Source: Ifrita kowaldi
Taxonomy: Eukaryota > Chordata > Aves > Passeriformes > Cinclosomatidae
Direction: 5' to 3'
Assembly: GCA_013398055.1 (NCBI GenBank)
Contig: VZRS01009488.1
Span: 151,814-215,813, forward strand
DNA length: 64,000 nt
The notes beneath the pieces were generated by a model. The model saw only the letters and a list, made by a program, of their open reading frames with translations. It was not told where the DNA came from and did no database searches. The position numbers and the translations under genes are program-made. Positions 1 to 12,457 of this stretch are shown here, piece by piece. Every line of letters begins with the position of its first letter. Position 1 is the first letter of the stretch.

Positions 1-3000
1 AATGAGGTAAAAAACCACAAGTCCACTGCAGCGTGACAGCTCCAGATGTTGGGGAGGTCTGTGGGAAAAGCAACACTGCTCTGCAGCTCCTAAAACCAGG
101 GGAAGGACCAGCTGCCCACCCTTCCTGTGGAGAAATTCCTCCTTCTTTCAGTATTTTGAGACATATTTAAGTTATGCAGTTGGTTTTAAAGTCAATTTTA
201 AAAGGTATTCAGCAGTTGTTCTAAAAGCCAGCCAGCTCACACAGTTTCCACCAAATTGCTGCCACCCCTTCCCCCTTCCTCCTCCCCGTCCCTCTCATGA
301 GAAGGAAGATTTCAGTCCCATCTTTTCCTCCTGCCTTCTCTCTGCCTCCAAGCCCCCCTATTTCCTTTCTCTTTCAGCCCGTTTTTCTTCCCTCATTGAT
401 GAAAACACTTTGACTGATTCCCGCCCTCCCTCCCCTGCCTGAAATGCCCAGTTTCCTTGACACACTGAAATTGCTAATGGTTCTTGCTGCTCCTTTTCCT
501 AAATGGAGTCTTTTTGAGGAATTACTCAGCTCAGTGCTCCATCAGCTCCTTGCCTGGGCTGGGCAGACACCCGGGCAGGAGCTGTGCAGCACCAACACCA
601 GCACTGGAATTCCAACCCCCCGTGTCTATAATTAAGCTGGAGATTTATGATTCAGTGTCTGGGCTCTGTTTTTCTTTAGTGAACTGTGAGGAACTCTCTG
701 AAGGAAGAGCTTGTGCTGTTTGCTCAATCACAGTTCTATATATTATGTATTTTATATATTTTATATATTCCTTCCTGGATTCTCTCCCCACACAACGTCA
801 GGAGCACTCTGGTGAAAAATGGATAATCCATACGGTGAATTTTACAGCCAGGGCCCATTTTTTAAAGTCACAGATAAAACCCAGGCAGCAGGAAGGGAGA
901 AAATGAAAAGAAAAAGGAGAAGCAAAGACAGTAGAAGCAGGAAAAGAGGGAGGGAAGCAGCTGTAAAATGAGGGGGAAGAAGCAGGATATGGAGCATGGC
1001 CTCGTACCAACAGGGGCAGGAGGGGAAGGGCTGTTTGGGGGCAAAACTGGTCATGTCCAGCTCCCTTTCCACCTCCAAAAGGCCCTTTGGGACAGCTCAC
1101 CCCGTCCTTCCTCCAGCAGCTGCTCCCTGCCCCAGGAAGGGACCTCCACAGCCTCCCCTCTCAGGGCTGATGCCCGCTGGTTTCCGATCTTTTCCCATTT
1201 CCAGGTCTGCAACAATTCTTCTGCACCTCATAGGGGCTTTCCTGTTCCTGTACAGGATGAGGCCACTTTTAATGCCATTTTTCAGAGTGACAAAGGCAGT
1301 TTCTGCGCTGTCACCTCTGCAGTGCCAAGATTCCACTCAGGTCTCTCTCTGCCCCCTCCAGCTCCTTATCTCCATCCAAATTCCTGACAACCAGGGGCTG
1401 CTGCCATACAGTTTCCTGGTGCTGTTCCATACCATGCACTGGCTGCAAATTCACTTCGGAGGGGAAGGAGCAAATAGCAGCAAATATTCAAGAATGCCTT
1501 GAAACAGCAGAGGGAATTTCAGCCAGAAAAAGGTAGGGAGGATTAAAAGGAAAAATAAATTGCAAAATGTAATCTGGGAATTTCCCAGATGAAATGCTTT
1601 GGAAACAGCAGCAGGTTTCATTAGCAGGCTTTCACAGCAAAGCCCGTTGTGACCACAGAGTTGTTGTTTTGTTTCATTTCTGGAGAGTTTTTAAATTTAA
1701 ACCTCGGCTTAACTGGAGGAAAAGGTGTGAAAGGAGTAAATGAACCCCAAGAAACAGATTGGGTTAAAGTGAAGTGTTCCTCCTCTAACCCTGAGACTAA
1801 TCTGGTGGGAAGTGGCACTGGAGTGGTGTCCATTTCCCAGTGGATTCATCAGAGGAAAGATCTGTTATGTGTCCGTAATGTGGATGGGAGGGTGGGGGAC
1901 GCCCTATTTTGCTGGAAGAACATCAGGAATTGAGAAAATGGGAAACTCAACAGTGAGAAAATGTTCCTGCTGTCCAGCCTGAGCCTCCCCTGGATCAGCC
2001 TGAGTCCATTTTCCCTGGTTATTAATCTCTGCCTGGGATAGGGAAACTGAGCCTCTCCATTTTGGGGTTTAGCTATAGGTCTGCCCCTAAATCATGCCCA
2101 GCAGGACACCTTTGGTACCTGTGCCTATTCACACAGCCATTTTCACATGCCTTGGATAACTTGGGTTCAGGCTCTTACTGAAATATTACAAGCCAAATTC
2201 CAAGTGTTTCTAATTTTCCAGGCCCATTTCTCTGCTCGCTGATGACAGTTCCCATAATTACAGAAGCTGGGAATACAAGCCAGAATCCACAAGTGCTTCT
2301 TCAGAGCAGACAAACAGAAAAATAGGGGGTGGGGTGGGGGAACAATTTTTGTGTTTCATTGCCCACAAGTGATTACTGGAGCCGCATTTAATTGGGGTGA
2401 ACAGTGCTGGTGGTACCTCAGAGGACAACGTGGATGAGGGGTGAGGGAGCCCTCGAGGAGGGGAAGGAGAACGAATTCCAGCAGCAATAATTAAAAATCC
2501 TCTGGGGAAATTTAGGGCACTTCCCAGGCACCGCTGTGCACCGGGAAACAATGAAGTGCACGGAAGCTCCGAGCTGTTCCCACTAATTGGACACCGTGCC
2601 AGGGAGCCGGGGAAGCTGGGGAAGGAACGTCGAGCAAAGCCCCAGCCTGGCCTGGGGATTGTGAAAATGTTGTAGCTAATGGGATTCTGGCAGGATTGGA
2701 AGGGAAGAGAGTTGGACATGGAGCGTGTGAGCTTGGGAAAGGGCTGGCAGGAGCAGCAGGAGTTGTGTCGGGTGTCCCCCAAACGAGCAGGAGACTCCTC
2801 ACCTGAGCTGGAGCACCCTGGAAAGGGAGAGAGGCTTCAGTGCTGGGGTTTGCTCCAGGTCATTCCTGTTCAGGAAGATTTTGGGAGCTAAAATTCAGGC
2901 CACCAGGCAAACAGGTGCAGCAGTAAAGCTGAATTCAGAGGCTTTGCCCTGTGCTGCCCCAGGTGGAAAATCCCACAACACCCAGCAGTGAGGGGAGGAG

Positions 3001-3560
3001 GGAGCAGCTCCATGGAGGAGCTGCCTTTGGCCTCTCCATTCCCCTCCAAACCTCCCCTTGCCCTCCTGGCCACAGGGACCCTGAGCTCTGCCCACACATC
3101 TGAGTCTGAGCAAGGCAGATAACACCTGCAAAAGGGGTTTTCATCGTCCTCCTCTGTGTTTTGAAGTGAAAACACTAAAAAAGAAAATTAATGTATGTAA
3201 TACAGCAACAGGCTGGGGAAGCTCACTTTGCTCTTGCTGTTGTTTGTTTGCTCGTTGCTTTTCTTACTCTCAATAGAAAAATGTTCAAGCCAAAATGAAA
3301 CGTTTTGTCTCTTCAGGCAGTTTTTTTAAATAGTGGAGGGTTTGTTTGCTTTGGCTTTTCCCCTTTGTTTGTTTTCGGTCTTAGTGCTCTTTCCAAAGAA
3401 ACGCGGTATTTATTTATTATCCTACTGCATAAGAAATACACAGAAAAAGCTTGAAAGCCATTGGGGGAGGCTCCCAGGAAAACCTGTGGTCCCTGAGTGG
3501 TGCCTGGCTCAGGACGGGGTGGTGGGAGAGGCTGTGGTGAGGGTGGGCAGAGCACAGGAA
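1..3560. other. Unique non-coding sequence
   Basis: No gene or interspersed repeat is recognised. Base composition is patchy: 270-440 is strongly pyrimidine-rich, 735-770 is TA-rich, and 890-960 is purine-rich. Open frames of up to 174 codons exist on both strands and overlap each other, are rich in Pro, Ser and Gly, and show no domain, so they are not called as genes. Confidence 0.6.
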
Positions 3561-3777
3561 CAGGTTGGGTATTAGGGAAAATTTCTTTATTGGAATGGTG
3601 ATCAGGCATCGGAACAGGCTCCCCAGTGGTGGAATCACCGTCCTTGGAAGCGTTCAAAGAACACGTGGCTGTGGCACTTGAGGACAGGGTTTAGTGGTGG
3701 GCTTGCCAGTGCTGGGTTAAGGGTTGAAATTGGTGGTCTTGGAGGGCTTTCCCACCCTAAATGCATCTGGATCCCAT
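3561..3777 (+). mobile_element. CR1 LINE fragment, 3' end
   Basis: It begins in the block that reads like 'caggttggacattagg' and runs through the 'ttcaaagaacacgtggctgtggcact' region to a mutated tail, where the expected 'gatcttggaggtctttcccaacc' is read as 'gtcttggagggctttcccacc'. 5'-truncated. The terminal octamer repeat is not recognisable, so this is an older copy. Confidence 0.85.
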
Positions 3778-4515
3778 GGGCATCTCAAGGCCTGGAGGCG
3801 CAGGACTTGTCCTAAAGGCTCCTTGTTGCATGTGCTGTCACACAGTGCCGTGGAATCCAGGAATCCCCCTGGAATCCGGGCTGCACCCTGGGCAGCAGCG
3901 CTTTTCCAGTGGAAACACCCCCAGCGATCAGGACAGGACCTGCTCCAGGCCACGGGGTGTTTCCAACAGAAACCCCGGTTCAGACAGATACAAGGTGCCT
4001 CGGAGAGACACCTTTGGGGTTTCCCCCTCGTCAGGAGACTTTCCTCATCCAGTGGCTGGGAATTCTTCCCCGTGAGGGCGGTGAGGCCTGGCACGGGGTC
4101 CTTTTGGGCCCTTCTGGGACACATCACATCAAAGCCTTTTCTTCACCAGGGAAACTCCGACCAAAATCTCTCTTCTTTCCCCTCCTCCTCCCCCTGCCCC
4201 TCCCCACCATTTCTCCAGGTACAGCAGTTCCAGAGTGCCCTGTAAGAAGCCCTGTCTGGGCACAGAGCCCACCCTGAAAGGTGACCACGTGGACTCCCAC
4301 GAGCCACGGAGCTGGCCTGAAGCACTGGCATTCCCAGGGATCTGTTTTTTCCAGATGCTTCCCAGAAGGCAGGGACTTTCTTGAGAGAAGAAGGTTCACC
4401 CCAGATCTGCAGGTGTGATCCCTGGACTGGGAGATGGCTCTGCCATAGCAGCCTGGCAGGAAAATCCCAGGGGAATCTGCTCCTTTCCCACCAGCTCCTC
4501 CTAAACAGGAGCCCT
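3778..4515. other. Unique non-coding sequence
   Basis: Nothing recognised. Several overlapping open frames on both strands (91-173 codons) share the interval, which argues against any being coding. Confidence 0.5.
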
Positions 4516-4895
4516 GCTAACCCACGTCCCCAAGTGCCACATCCACACAGCTTTTAAATCCCTGCAGGGATGGAGACTCCTCCGCTGTCCTGGGCAGCCT
4601 CTGCCAATGCCTGGCCACCCTTTTCCTGAAATAATTTTCCATAATATCCAATCTAAACCTTCTCTGGTGCAACCTGAGGCCGTTCCCTCTCCTCCTGTCC
4701 CTTGTGGGAGCAGAGCCCGACCCCCCCCGGCTGCCCCCTCCTGTCAGGGAGTTGTGCAGAGCCACAAGGTCCCCCCTGAGCCTCCTTTTCTCCAGGCTGA
4801 GCCCCTTTCCCAGCTCCCTCAGCCGCTCCTGGAGCTCCAGCCCCTTCCCCAGCTCTGTTCCCATCCCTGGACACGCTCCAGCCCCTCAGTGTCTT
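4516..4895 (-). mobile_element. CR1 LINE fragment lacking its 3' tail
   Basis: On the minus strand this matches the 3' part of CR1 from the 'ctggagctccaggagcggctgaggg' region to the 'gatgtggcacttggggac' block. The lower-coordinate edge stops there: the last roughly 60 bases, normally present in every CR1 copy because insertion is primed at the 3' end, are missing. A later deletion is the simplest explanation. Confidence 0.9.
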
Positions 4896-5876
4896 TCTCA
4901 CAGGAATTTGGATATCTCCTTGTGCCCACAGCCCAGATGGGTGTCCTGGACTCTGGGGACAGAGGGATGAAGTGAGAGTGGCACAGCAGAAAGGATTTGG
5001 GGCTGAGCTGCTGACACTGGAATGCTCGTTCTGCAAAGCATCCGAGAGCCTGGAAGGATCCTAAATTTCCTTCTGTCACCTACAGGGATGCAGCCATTTT
5101 TTTCATGCCCTTTGGATAAATAGAGGTTTTCTCCGGAGCCTCCAGGAACCTTAATTTTTCACCCATCCTAATAACCATAAAACTGAGACAGGCGAGTAAT
5201 AAAATGTCAAAATCCATGTGTTTTAAAATCTGAGAGGACTCTCAAATGTCACTGAAATGTGGGATGGAAAAGGAGATGGGAGGACGTGTAGCTGAGCCTG
5301 TGGTGGTGGCTGGGCTGTCCTTTCCACACTCCTGCTTTGGCCTGGCCTCCTGGGCCCCTCTGGAAATGGGGATGGAGTGGGGGAGGAGGTGCTTTGGTGC
5401 TGAAGGAGCAGTTCCCTTTCCTGGGGAGGGGGGATGAAGTGAGGCTGCATTTCCTGTGCTGTGTCAATCCCAGTTTGGCCCAGTCTCCACCAGAGCTCTG
5501 ATGGATGTTCTGTGTGAGCACCTTGTCCCCTTCTCCGTGGGCTCCTCCTGAGCCCTATGTGCTGTTTAGGCCACGGCAAATGTGGCTGTCCCAAAAATCC
5601 TGATTTTCCAGGTTTTTAATGCAGAGTGTCAGTCAAGAGCTGCACAGAACGTGTAAGTTAACACAGAAAGTCCTGGATTTCTCTCCACCCCCTTCTCCCA
5701 TCAAAATCTTATCTAAAAATGCCTATCACGGTGATAACTGGAGCAGAAACAGGGAAGGGTTTTCTCTTCTGGTAAAAAAGTCTTCATATTTTAAAAAAGC
5801 AAAACCAGCATCCTGGTCAAATTAGGATGAAAAATCAAGATTTTTGTCTTCTTTTTATTAATATTTTTTTTTCTTT
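4896..5876. other. Unique non-coding sequence, AT-rich in part
   Basis: No gene or repeat recognised. Positions 5095-5235 are AT-rich with little simple-sequence character and could be part of a conserved non-coding block, but this is only an impression from composition. Confidence 0.4.
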
Positions 5877-5921
5877 NNNNNNNNNNNNNNNNNNNNNNNN
5901 NNNNNNNNNNNNNNNNNNNNN
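5877..5921. other. Assembly gap (45 N)
   Basis: Forty-five consecutive N. The left edge is T-rich (5847-5876) and the right edge is a run of 11 C (5922-5932). The gap sits at a homopolymer junction, a usual place for sequencing or polishing failure. Any frame translated across it is meaningless. Confidence 0.98.
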
Positions 5922-5932
5922 CCCCCCCCCCC

Positions 5933-6587
5933 AAGCATGCTATTTTTGCAAACCATGCTTTTTTATTTTGCACGGCCGAGTAGAGTCCTGGGCTGCCAAA
6001 TGTCCCATATTCATAAACTCCAGAGGAAGATGGCATTTGACATTTCTTCTTTCTTTGCCTATTGGTTAGTCCAAGATGAAACATGTTTGGAAACCAAAGC
6101 CTTTCTTGCCTCCGCGACAAAAAAACACCTCAAAATCAAAACAGGACATTTTGACAATGCCTAAATTATTTTGTTATTTATTCCCAAATTTATTTTCCTG
6201 TGCTTTTGAGCCTCATCAAACCCAATCTTCCTTTATGATGGTTTTGTTTGGACCTGTAGCTGTGTGAAGAATTCGGCAGAGGTTCTAATGCCACTGTCAG
6301 GGCACTCTGTCAGAACATGGGCCCCACTGCATCCAGACCCAGCACCTCTGCTGGGGAAAAGGCTGCTGTGAGAGCAAAGGCTTCAGGGAAACATTGTAAG
6401 TGTTTCATTTTAAGTGTTTAAGAGTTCAGTGTCACACACTTTGCACAAGAGATTTCCCGCTCAGCTCTCTCACCAGGATAAGGGCTCCTGGGAGCCTGGC
6501 TGGGTTCACACTTTGTTCTTGAAGCTAAAAAACTCCTTGCAGCTCTCCCAGAAATCTGAGAGGATGGCACGAAGTCTCTGAACGGCT
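5933..6587. other. Unique AT-rich non-coding sequence
   Basis: Positions 5935-6250 are AT-rich without tandem structure. No gene or repeat is recognised. The open frame that enters from the N run is an artefact of the gap. Confidence 0.4.
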
Positions 6588-6828
6588 GGAGCTGTGCCAG
6601 GGGGGCTTAGTTTGGAGAGCAGGAAAGGCTCTTCCCCCAGAGGGTGCTGGGCACTGCCCAGGCTCCCCAGGGAATGGGCACAGCCCCGAGGCTGCCAGAG
6701 CTCCAGGAGCGTTTGGGCAGCGCTGCCAGGGATGCCCAGGGTGGGGTTGTTGTGCAGGGCTGGAGCTGGACTGGATGATCCCTGTGGATGATCCCTTCCA
6801 GCCCAGGATTCTCTGTGATTCTGTGATT
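6588..6828 (+). mobile_element. CR1 LINE fragment, 'gatgatccc' tail type
   Basis: This copy belongs to a CR1 type different from most others here. It has the block 'cccccagagggtgctgggca', then 'ccaggagcgtttgggcagcg', and ends 'tggatgatcccttccagcc' followed by a short terminal octamer run (gattctct-gtgattct-gtgattcc, about 6808-6828). The intact octamers mark the true 3' end. Confidence 0.9.
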
Positions 6829-7847
6829 CCCTGCTCACTGCTTCCCTCTCTCTGTGAAGCAAGGCAGGGCTGATGCTGTTGGAGCCCTCTGGGATTTGGT
6901 GGTGCTCATGGGGGTGGTGGAGGCTCCCGCTGCACGCTGGAGAAGAGGGAACAGCAGCACAGGGATCTGCGGGGTTTATTCCCTGCTCCCAGAGGGGAGC
7001 CAGCAGCTCTTCCCTGCAGGTTCAGCTGTGCAGCGCCAGAGGTGCCCACACAGCTCAGCCATGCCTGGGGAGCCCTGGAATGTGCCCTGACCTCCTTCCC
7101 AGTCCTGCCCTTGCAAGGAGCAGCCGGGCCCCGGTGCCTGGACATCACCAGTGACAGGGCAGACTTTGGTTAATGACTTCAGTGGCAATGCTGAGGTGAA
7201 AACAGAGCGAGGCAAAGCTCTCCCGCAGAGAAATAAACCCAAATAAACCTGTCAGAAGGACAGAGCTGTTGTGTGCAAAGCCCTGTGGTTTTACTGCTCA
7301 GGAAAGCCCTCTTCTATAAACACCCAATAAATGAGTTAGAGGCTAAATAAAACACCCCATATACTGTAGAGTTGAGACCAACAATCCTAAATGAGCAAAC
7401 ATTTCCGAAGGAATAACTCTGCTTGGTGTCAATTTATGTTAATGTTGTACATGATTGAACCCATTAGAGCAAATAGCCAGTAATAAGAACGCAGATACAC
7501 CACAAACTAATTGCATTAGAGGCTAACAGGGCTCTGCCTCTCCTGCTCCTGTCACTGCTCAGCTCCTTGGGCTGCAGCCAGCACCATGTGCAAGGTGCCC
7601 TGTAGTCTCCAGAGGTGTTGGTGGATCGGGATCAAGGCTCAGCAGAAGAGCTGGGGGATGTTCAGAGCCTCCTGCTGCATTATCTCTGTTCAATTTGTGT
7701 TTCCAGAGGGTGAGGGGATGTGGAAGAGGGGTTTGGCTGGCTCTGGAGAAGGCTTGGTAAAGCACAGAGAAGCAGGATGGGTTCTCTCTAGGGGACAGCA
7801 CAAAGTGGTCAGATGACAACCTCTGCCCAAAACACAGCTGGCCCACT
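6829..7847. other. Unique non-coding sequence
   Basis: No gene recognised. It contains the AT-rich block at 7290-7530 listed separately. The other parts are GC-moderate without repeats. Confidence 0.4.
7290..7530. other. Possible conserved non-coding element
   Basis: About 240 bases of complex AT-rich sequence with many TAAT/ATTA-like and AATAAA-like words but no tandem repeat, no transposon match and no long frame. Such composition between GC-richer, repeat-bearing flanks is typical of vertebrate conserved non-coding elements. Conservation cannot be judged from one sequence. Confidence 0.2.
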
Positions 7848-8085
7848 TTGAGAGAGGCTCAGAGTAGATATTGGGAAGGAATTGTTCCCTGGGAGGGTGG
7901 GCAGGCCCTGGCACAGGGTGCCCAGAGCAGCTGTGGCTGCCCCTGGATCCCTGGCAGTGTCCAAGGCCAGGTTGGACGGGGCTTGGAGCAGCCTGGGACA
8001 GTGGAAGGTGTCCCTGCCCATGGCAGGGGTGGCACTGGATGAGATTTAGGGTCTCTTCCAACCCAAACCATTTGGGGATTCCCTG
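7848..8085 (+). mobile_element. CR1 LINE fragment, 'palindrome' tail type
   Basis: It starts in the 'gtagatattgggaaggaatt' block and passes through 'tgcccagagcagctgtggct'. It then has the characteristic near-palindrome 'tccctgcccatggcagggg' and ends 'ttccaacccaaacc'. The terminal octamer is degraded. This is the commonest CR1 type in the window. Confidence 0.93.
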
Positions 8086-11000
8086 ATATGATTTTAGGGG
8101 TGTGAAGCAGAGGCTGCAGCAGCACCATCACCAAAGCACTGCCTCGCTCCCAGCACCAGATCCACCCCCGGCTGCATCTCCCTGGCAGCATTCAAGGGCC
8201 CAGACTCCCCCAAACACCTTTGAGCCAGAGACAGGAGCTTAACAACCACACTTATTCTCCCATGATCAGGGTCTGGCTCCTGTGAAGCACCAGACTTCCC
8301 AGTGACATTCCTGTGACACCATTCCTGGGAGCCCAGGCAGGTGGGCCAGCACAAGAGCGGTGCTTACTCAGTCCAGAGCTGTTCCCAGGCAACTTTTCGA
8401 CTTAGCAATGCACATGAACATATTTTACATGTAAACTGGGCAATTAAGAAGGCAAATGTTTTAAAATACGAGGATTTATTGGCATAAAATTCGCCATCTA
8501 TCAGCGGTGCATAAATAGTTTTACATAAAAAGCCATCTGGAAACAGGTTGTTTGTCATATTTGTTCAGTTACAACTTGCTGGTTTCTAGGCTGTGCCTCC
8601 CTCATTAGCTGTCAAGACAGTTTGACGTGGCTGATGAGAGGTGGATGTATATAAAATCCTGGATGTACTTGGAATTCTGCACGGTGCATGAATATTAACT
8701 TGGGTTTCTGGGTAGCTGCACTGTTTCACACAGCCCGGACAAGCTCTGCACTGGAATTCCTCTGTGAGGAAAAAGCAGGCTGGGAAATTGCTCTTTACAC
8801 CAGGTCTGGCTGGAAATACTTGTGGTCAGGTCTAGGAATGTTTGACCCTCCTGGCATCAGTGGAAGGGTCTGAGGGTGGGAATGATGCTGGCAATCATTG
8901 ATTCTGGGAAAGGGAGAGCACACGGATCCTCACTGCCACAGGAACACACAACCCAAACACGGGATGGAGCATTTTCCTGTGTCGAGGACACACCCAGCCT
9001 CACATGGCTGCTGTTTCCAGCCAGCCCGGGATAAAGCAGCACAGGTTGTATCCTCGGAAGGGGTGCTGGAGGTGTCCCCCCGGGCTCTGGGCTGTCCCCA
9101 GGGGCTGCCAAGGCCTCCTGTGCCCGCTGCAGCCACAGACAGCACCCGGAGTCACAGCATGGAGCCAACAGCCACCGGCTTTTCCTGACATTTGCCGTCT
9201 CCCTTGGTTTGGGTAATGAGATCCCTGTTTTTAAATGTCAGCTCTCACGAGGTGATGCTATTGTATTTAGCTCCGTGCCCTTCTCCTGATTCCAAAACAC
9301 TTGGCAGAGTTACTATAAATAACCCAATAACAAGAGCCAAACGAGTGCTTACAGAGCTGGGAGTCAGTGCTGGGATAGCAGGGAGAGCTTCAGGAGCGCT
9401 GCCTGCTGCAGGGGGGACAACGGGCCCTTCCCACAGCAGGGCTGGGGGGACAGGGCTGCCGAGGGGGACAGGGGACAGGGACATCTGCTCTGTGGGAGGC
9501 AGGAGGGTGGCTCAGCCACAAGCTGGCATGGCCAGGTGCTCGTGTCCTTGGCCAAGACCTCCAGTATCTCCCAGCCCAGATGCCCCAGTACAATGAGGCA
9601 ATTCCCTCTGCCACCCCTCCCTTTGACTCAGCTCCTTGTTCCTTGCTCCAGCCTGGAACCAGGGGGATTTCATCCCGGGGAGTTGCCTGGGCTCTGTCTC
9701 TACTCCCTGGGACAGCAACCCAGCTCGTTCCTCTTGTCCTACCACAGGTGTCACTTTCTAAACTGAGGGGAGAAAAATCCTGCACAGCAGAGGCTGCCTC
9801 TAACCCTTCAAAACTCACACCCCTCGAGTTATTTGGACCTCAGGGTGCTGTCAGCTGCCAGCATTTGCCTGGGCCACCATGTCCTTGTGCCGCCTGGATG
9901 TCACAGTGAGCACCGTGCAGATGTGGTGAGGTTGTGAACCAGCTGCAGGTCACTCCCAGGAGCCTCCTGGGCCACCAGACCACAGCTGGGGAACCAGGGA
10001 CCTGCACAGACATGGACAATGCTTTGTGAGGCTGGAGAAGTCCCACAGAAGATGCTCCATCCCCTGCTGGGGCTGTGCGTTGCCCTGGCAGTGAGGCTCT
10101 GTGCCCTTTGTAGAGCCCAGAAGCACTGACATGGATTTTTGGTGCTGGCAGGAAGGTGTCAGCAATGGGATGTTGCCCTTCACTGGCAGAGGGGATGCAT
10201 TTTACCCTGGGGAGGTGCATTTGCTACTTTCTCTTGGCTTCTTTAATACGCTGGGACCTGCAGCTGCACTGACACTCAGCCCTCCTGTGTCAAGCTGGAG
10301 CTGGGTGATGCTCCTACCTCTGCAAAGGGGTTTGAGGTACAAACCACAGAATAAGAGAGGTTCCATGGGTCCCTATTCCCTGAGCAGATCCTCAGGAAGA
10401 GCTTCAGGATGTTACCGGGCTGTTTTGATTGTCCCCTTTGCAGAGGCAGCATAACTTTGATCACTTCAGCAGCATGAACTGACCTGAGAATGGCTCAACA
10501 ACAGGGCAGGATGCACTGGGATCTCTCCCTGATGGGCTCTGCTGTTGTTTCTTTGAGGGGAACTAAAGATGAATGTTCAAACATGGGCTCAGAGGCATTT
10601 CAGAGGAGAGATGTTACTTACCTGCACCATGCTATCGAAGAACAGTTTATTTTTTATCACCAGGGCCAATCCCACCAGAGAACCGCCCACACTCTGACAT
10701 GTCTGAGCCCTTTAGGATGAGGAAGGATGAGTGACACCACCTTTCCCAGGCTCCCAGGCAGGATGAAACCCCAGGAAGAAGCTGGGGGAAGCAGAGAGCC
10801 TTCAGCAGCCACCTCCAGATCCTGGCTCACCAATTAACAATAACCCATACTAATTAGCAATTACCCCCTGGCTCAGCTCATCCAAGCTCTCCAGCAGCGA
10901 GTCCCAGAGCAGATTCCAGGTAAAGGGAATGGCTTTATCTATGAAGCTGCTCCTGGGGTTGTTAACCATGGAGCAGCTCTATCTGGGCACTTTATGGCTG

Positions 11001-12393
11001 TCACTGCATCCCACTGCACAGCGAGGGCTGGGCTGGAATGCAAACCTCTCCTTCCATGAGATTCTCCATCAGCTGCAGAATCAGACACAACTGCACTGCA
11101 CAAACCAGCTCTCGGGGTGCTGTCAGGCAGGAGGCCAGTGGGATACAGCCAGCCCACAAATACGAACTACTGCTTCTCACAGGCAGCTGAGGAGTGGCTT
11201 TTGCTTGGCCAGATTCCCAAACCCCTGAAGATTTTAGGAATTTTGCTCTGTTTTTCACTGGTACAGCCTCAGGTTGGTGACCTGTAAAACAAGGGGTGCA
11301 GCTCCCAGGTTAGAGAGAAGGCTGGAAAAAAGGCTGAAGGGCTTCCTCGGATCCTGGAGTGGAAACTCCTCCTGTTTCAGAGCAGTAACGATTTCTAACA
11401 ATTAAGAAGCAATTAAGGCGTCCCCCACCAAGAGCACCTGAACTGTGGGTGCTGCAGCAGGAGTGACACTGCTGTTCCAGTCTGAGGCTGTAAAACATGC
11501 TGGGCTGAGCACATAAACGTGGCAGTGGAGTATTTGTGCTGCAGGTTTCCTGAAATACCTTCACAGGGTCAAAAAACCTTGAGAATCCTTAACTCCACTT
11601 CCATACAGAGAGGCAGAGGAGCAGTGGGAATTGGCTGTGGATTTTTAGTGTCCACATCAGCTCTCCAGCAGCAGATAAGGGAATAAATGAATTGTGAACT
11701 GGTTCAGTGGCTAGATATCAACAATTAAGTAGCTTGAGATCTGCAGAAAAAGAGGAGCATCTAATAGGAGCATTGATTACTGACAGTGTGAGCCTCTAAA
11801 TACTTTGTGCTGCTGCTTGCAGCGGTGCAAACCTCTCCAGTTCCTGACATCTCATCTCCCTGGGCTACTCTTTTTTTGTTGTTTATATTCAGCAACAGAG
11901 AAAAAAGCCCACGGCATCAGTGGAGACAGCAAAGGTCTTGGCAGGTCACCTCTGCACAGCCACGTACATGCCTTAGACCCCGGTCAGGCAGCAAACCCTC
12001 GTCTCCCCCAGGCTGCTGAGATGTGGAGAAGCTTCCTGAGTCTCTAATGTGACATGAAACCACCAAATCTCCCTTCTCTCCCCGAGCTAATAAGGGGCAA
12101 GGGGGCAAAAGCACAGGTATTAATGCAGCAGGCTGACAAACACGCTGCTGACAGCAGCGGAATGGGAAAAACCGCAGAGGGAGCGGAATAAGAACCCAGG
12201 CAGGAGTTCATAAAGGCTGAGAGCATTCACACGGCTCTGCAGAATGGATGTGCCACTGGCTCCTTCCTGCCCGGGCCTGGGCAGGAGGGGACACGCTGGT
12301 TTTGGGGCTGTCTCAGCCTCTCTGCAGCCCTCTGGGCAGTGCCAGCTGGTGACAGGCAAAGCCCAGCATGGAATGGGGATAATGGGATAGGGA
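8086..12393. other. Long repeat-poor non-coding stretch
   Basis: 4.3 kb with no transposon that I recognise and no gene. Open frames reach 142 codons but overlap on opposite strands and have no domain. Besides the block at 8395-8640, positions 9190-9370 are also AT-rich and complex. A repeat-poor interval of this size may be under constraint or may hold repeats too old to see. Confidence 0.4.
8395..8640. other. Possible conserved non-coding element
   Basis: Complex AT-rich sequence without repeats or a usable frame, bounded by GC-richer DNA. It includes the homeodomain-like word 'ggcaattaag' and several TTTAC/GTAAA words. Proposed only from composition and from the absence of repeats. Confidence 0.22.
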
Positions 12394-12457
12394 TGTTGGA
12401 ATTAGCTGATCTTTAAAGTCCCTTCCAGCCAAAACCATTCTGTGGTTCTGTGATCCC
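12394..12457 (+). mobile_element. CR1 LINE, very short 3' tail
   Basis: Only the last 60 or so bases remain: 'gttggaattagctgatcttt', 'aagtcccttccagcc', 'aaaccattctgtggttctgt'. Extreme 5' truncation is normal for CR1. Confidence 0.8.

Noticed and set aside
5791..6120. Open frames across the N run
   Set aside because: They exist only because N codons are read as unknown residues.
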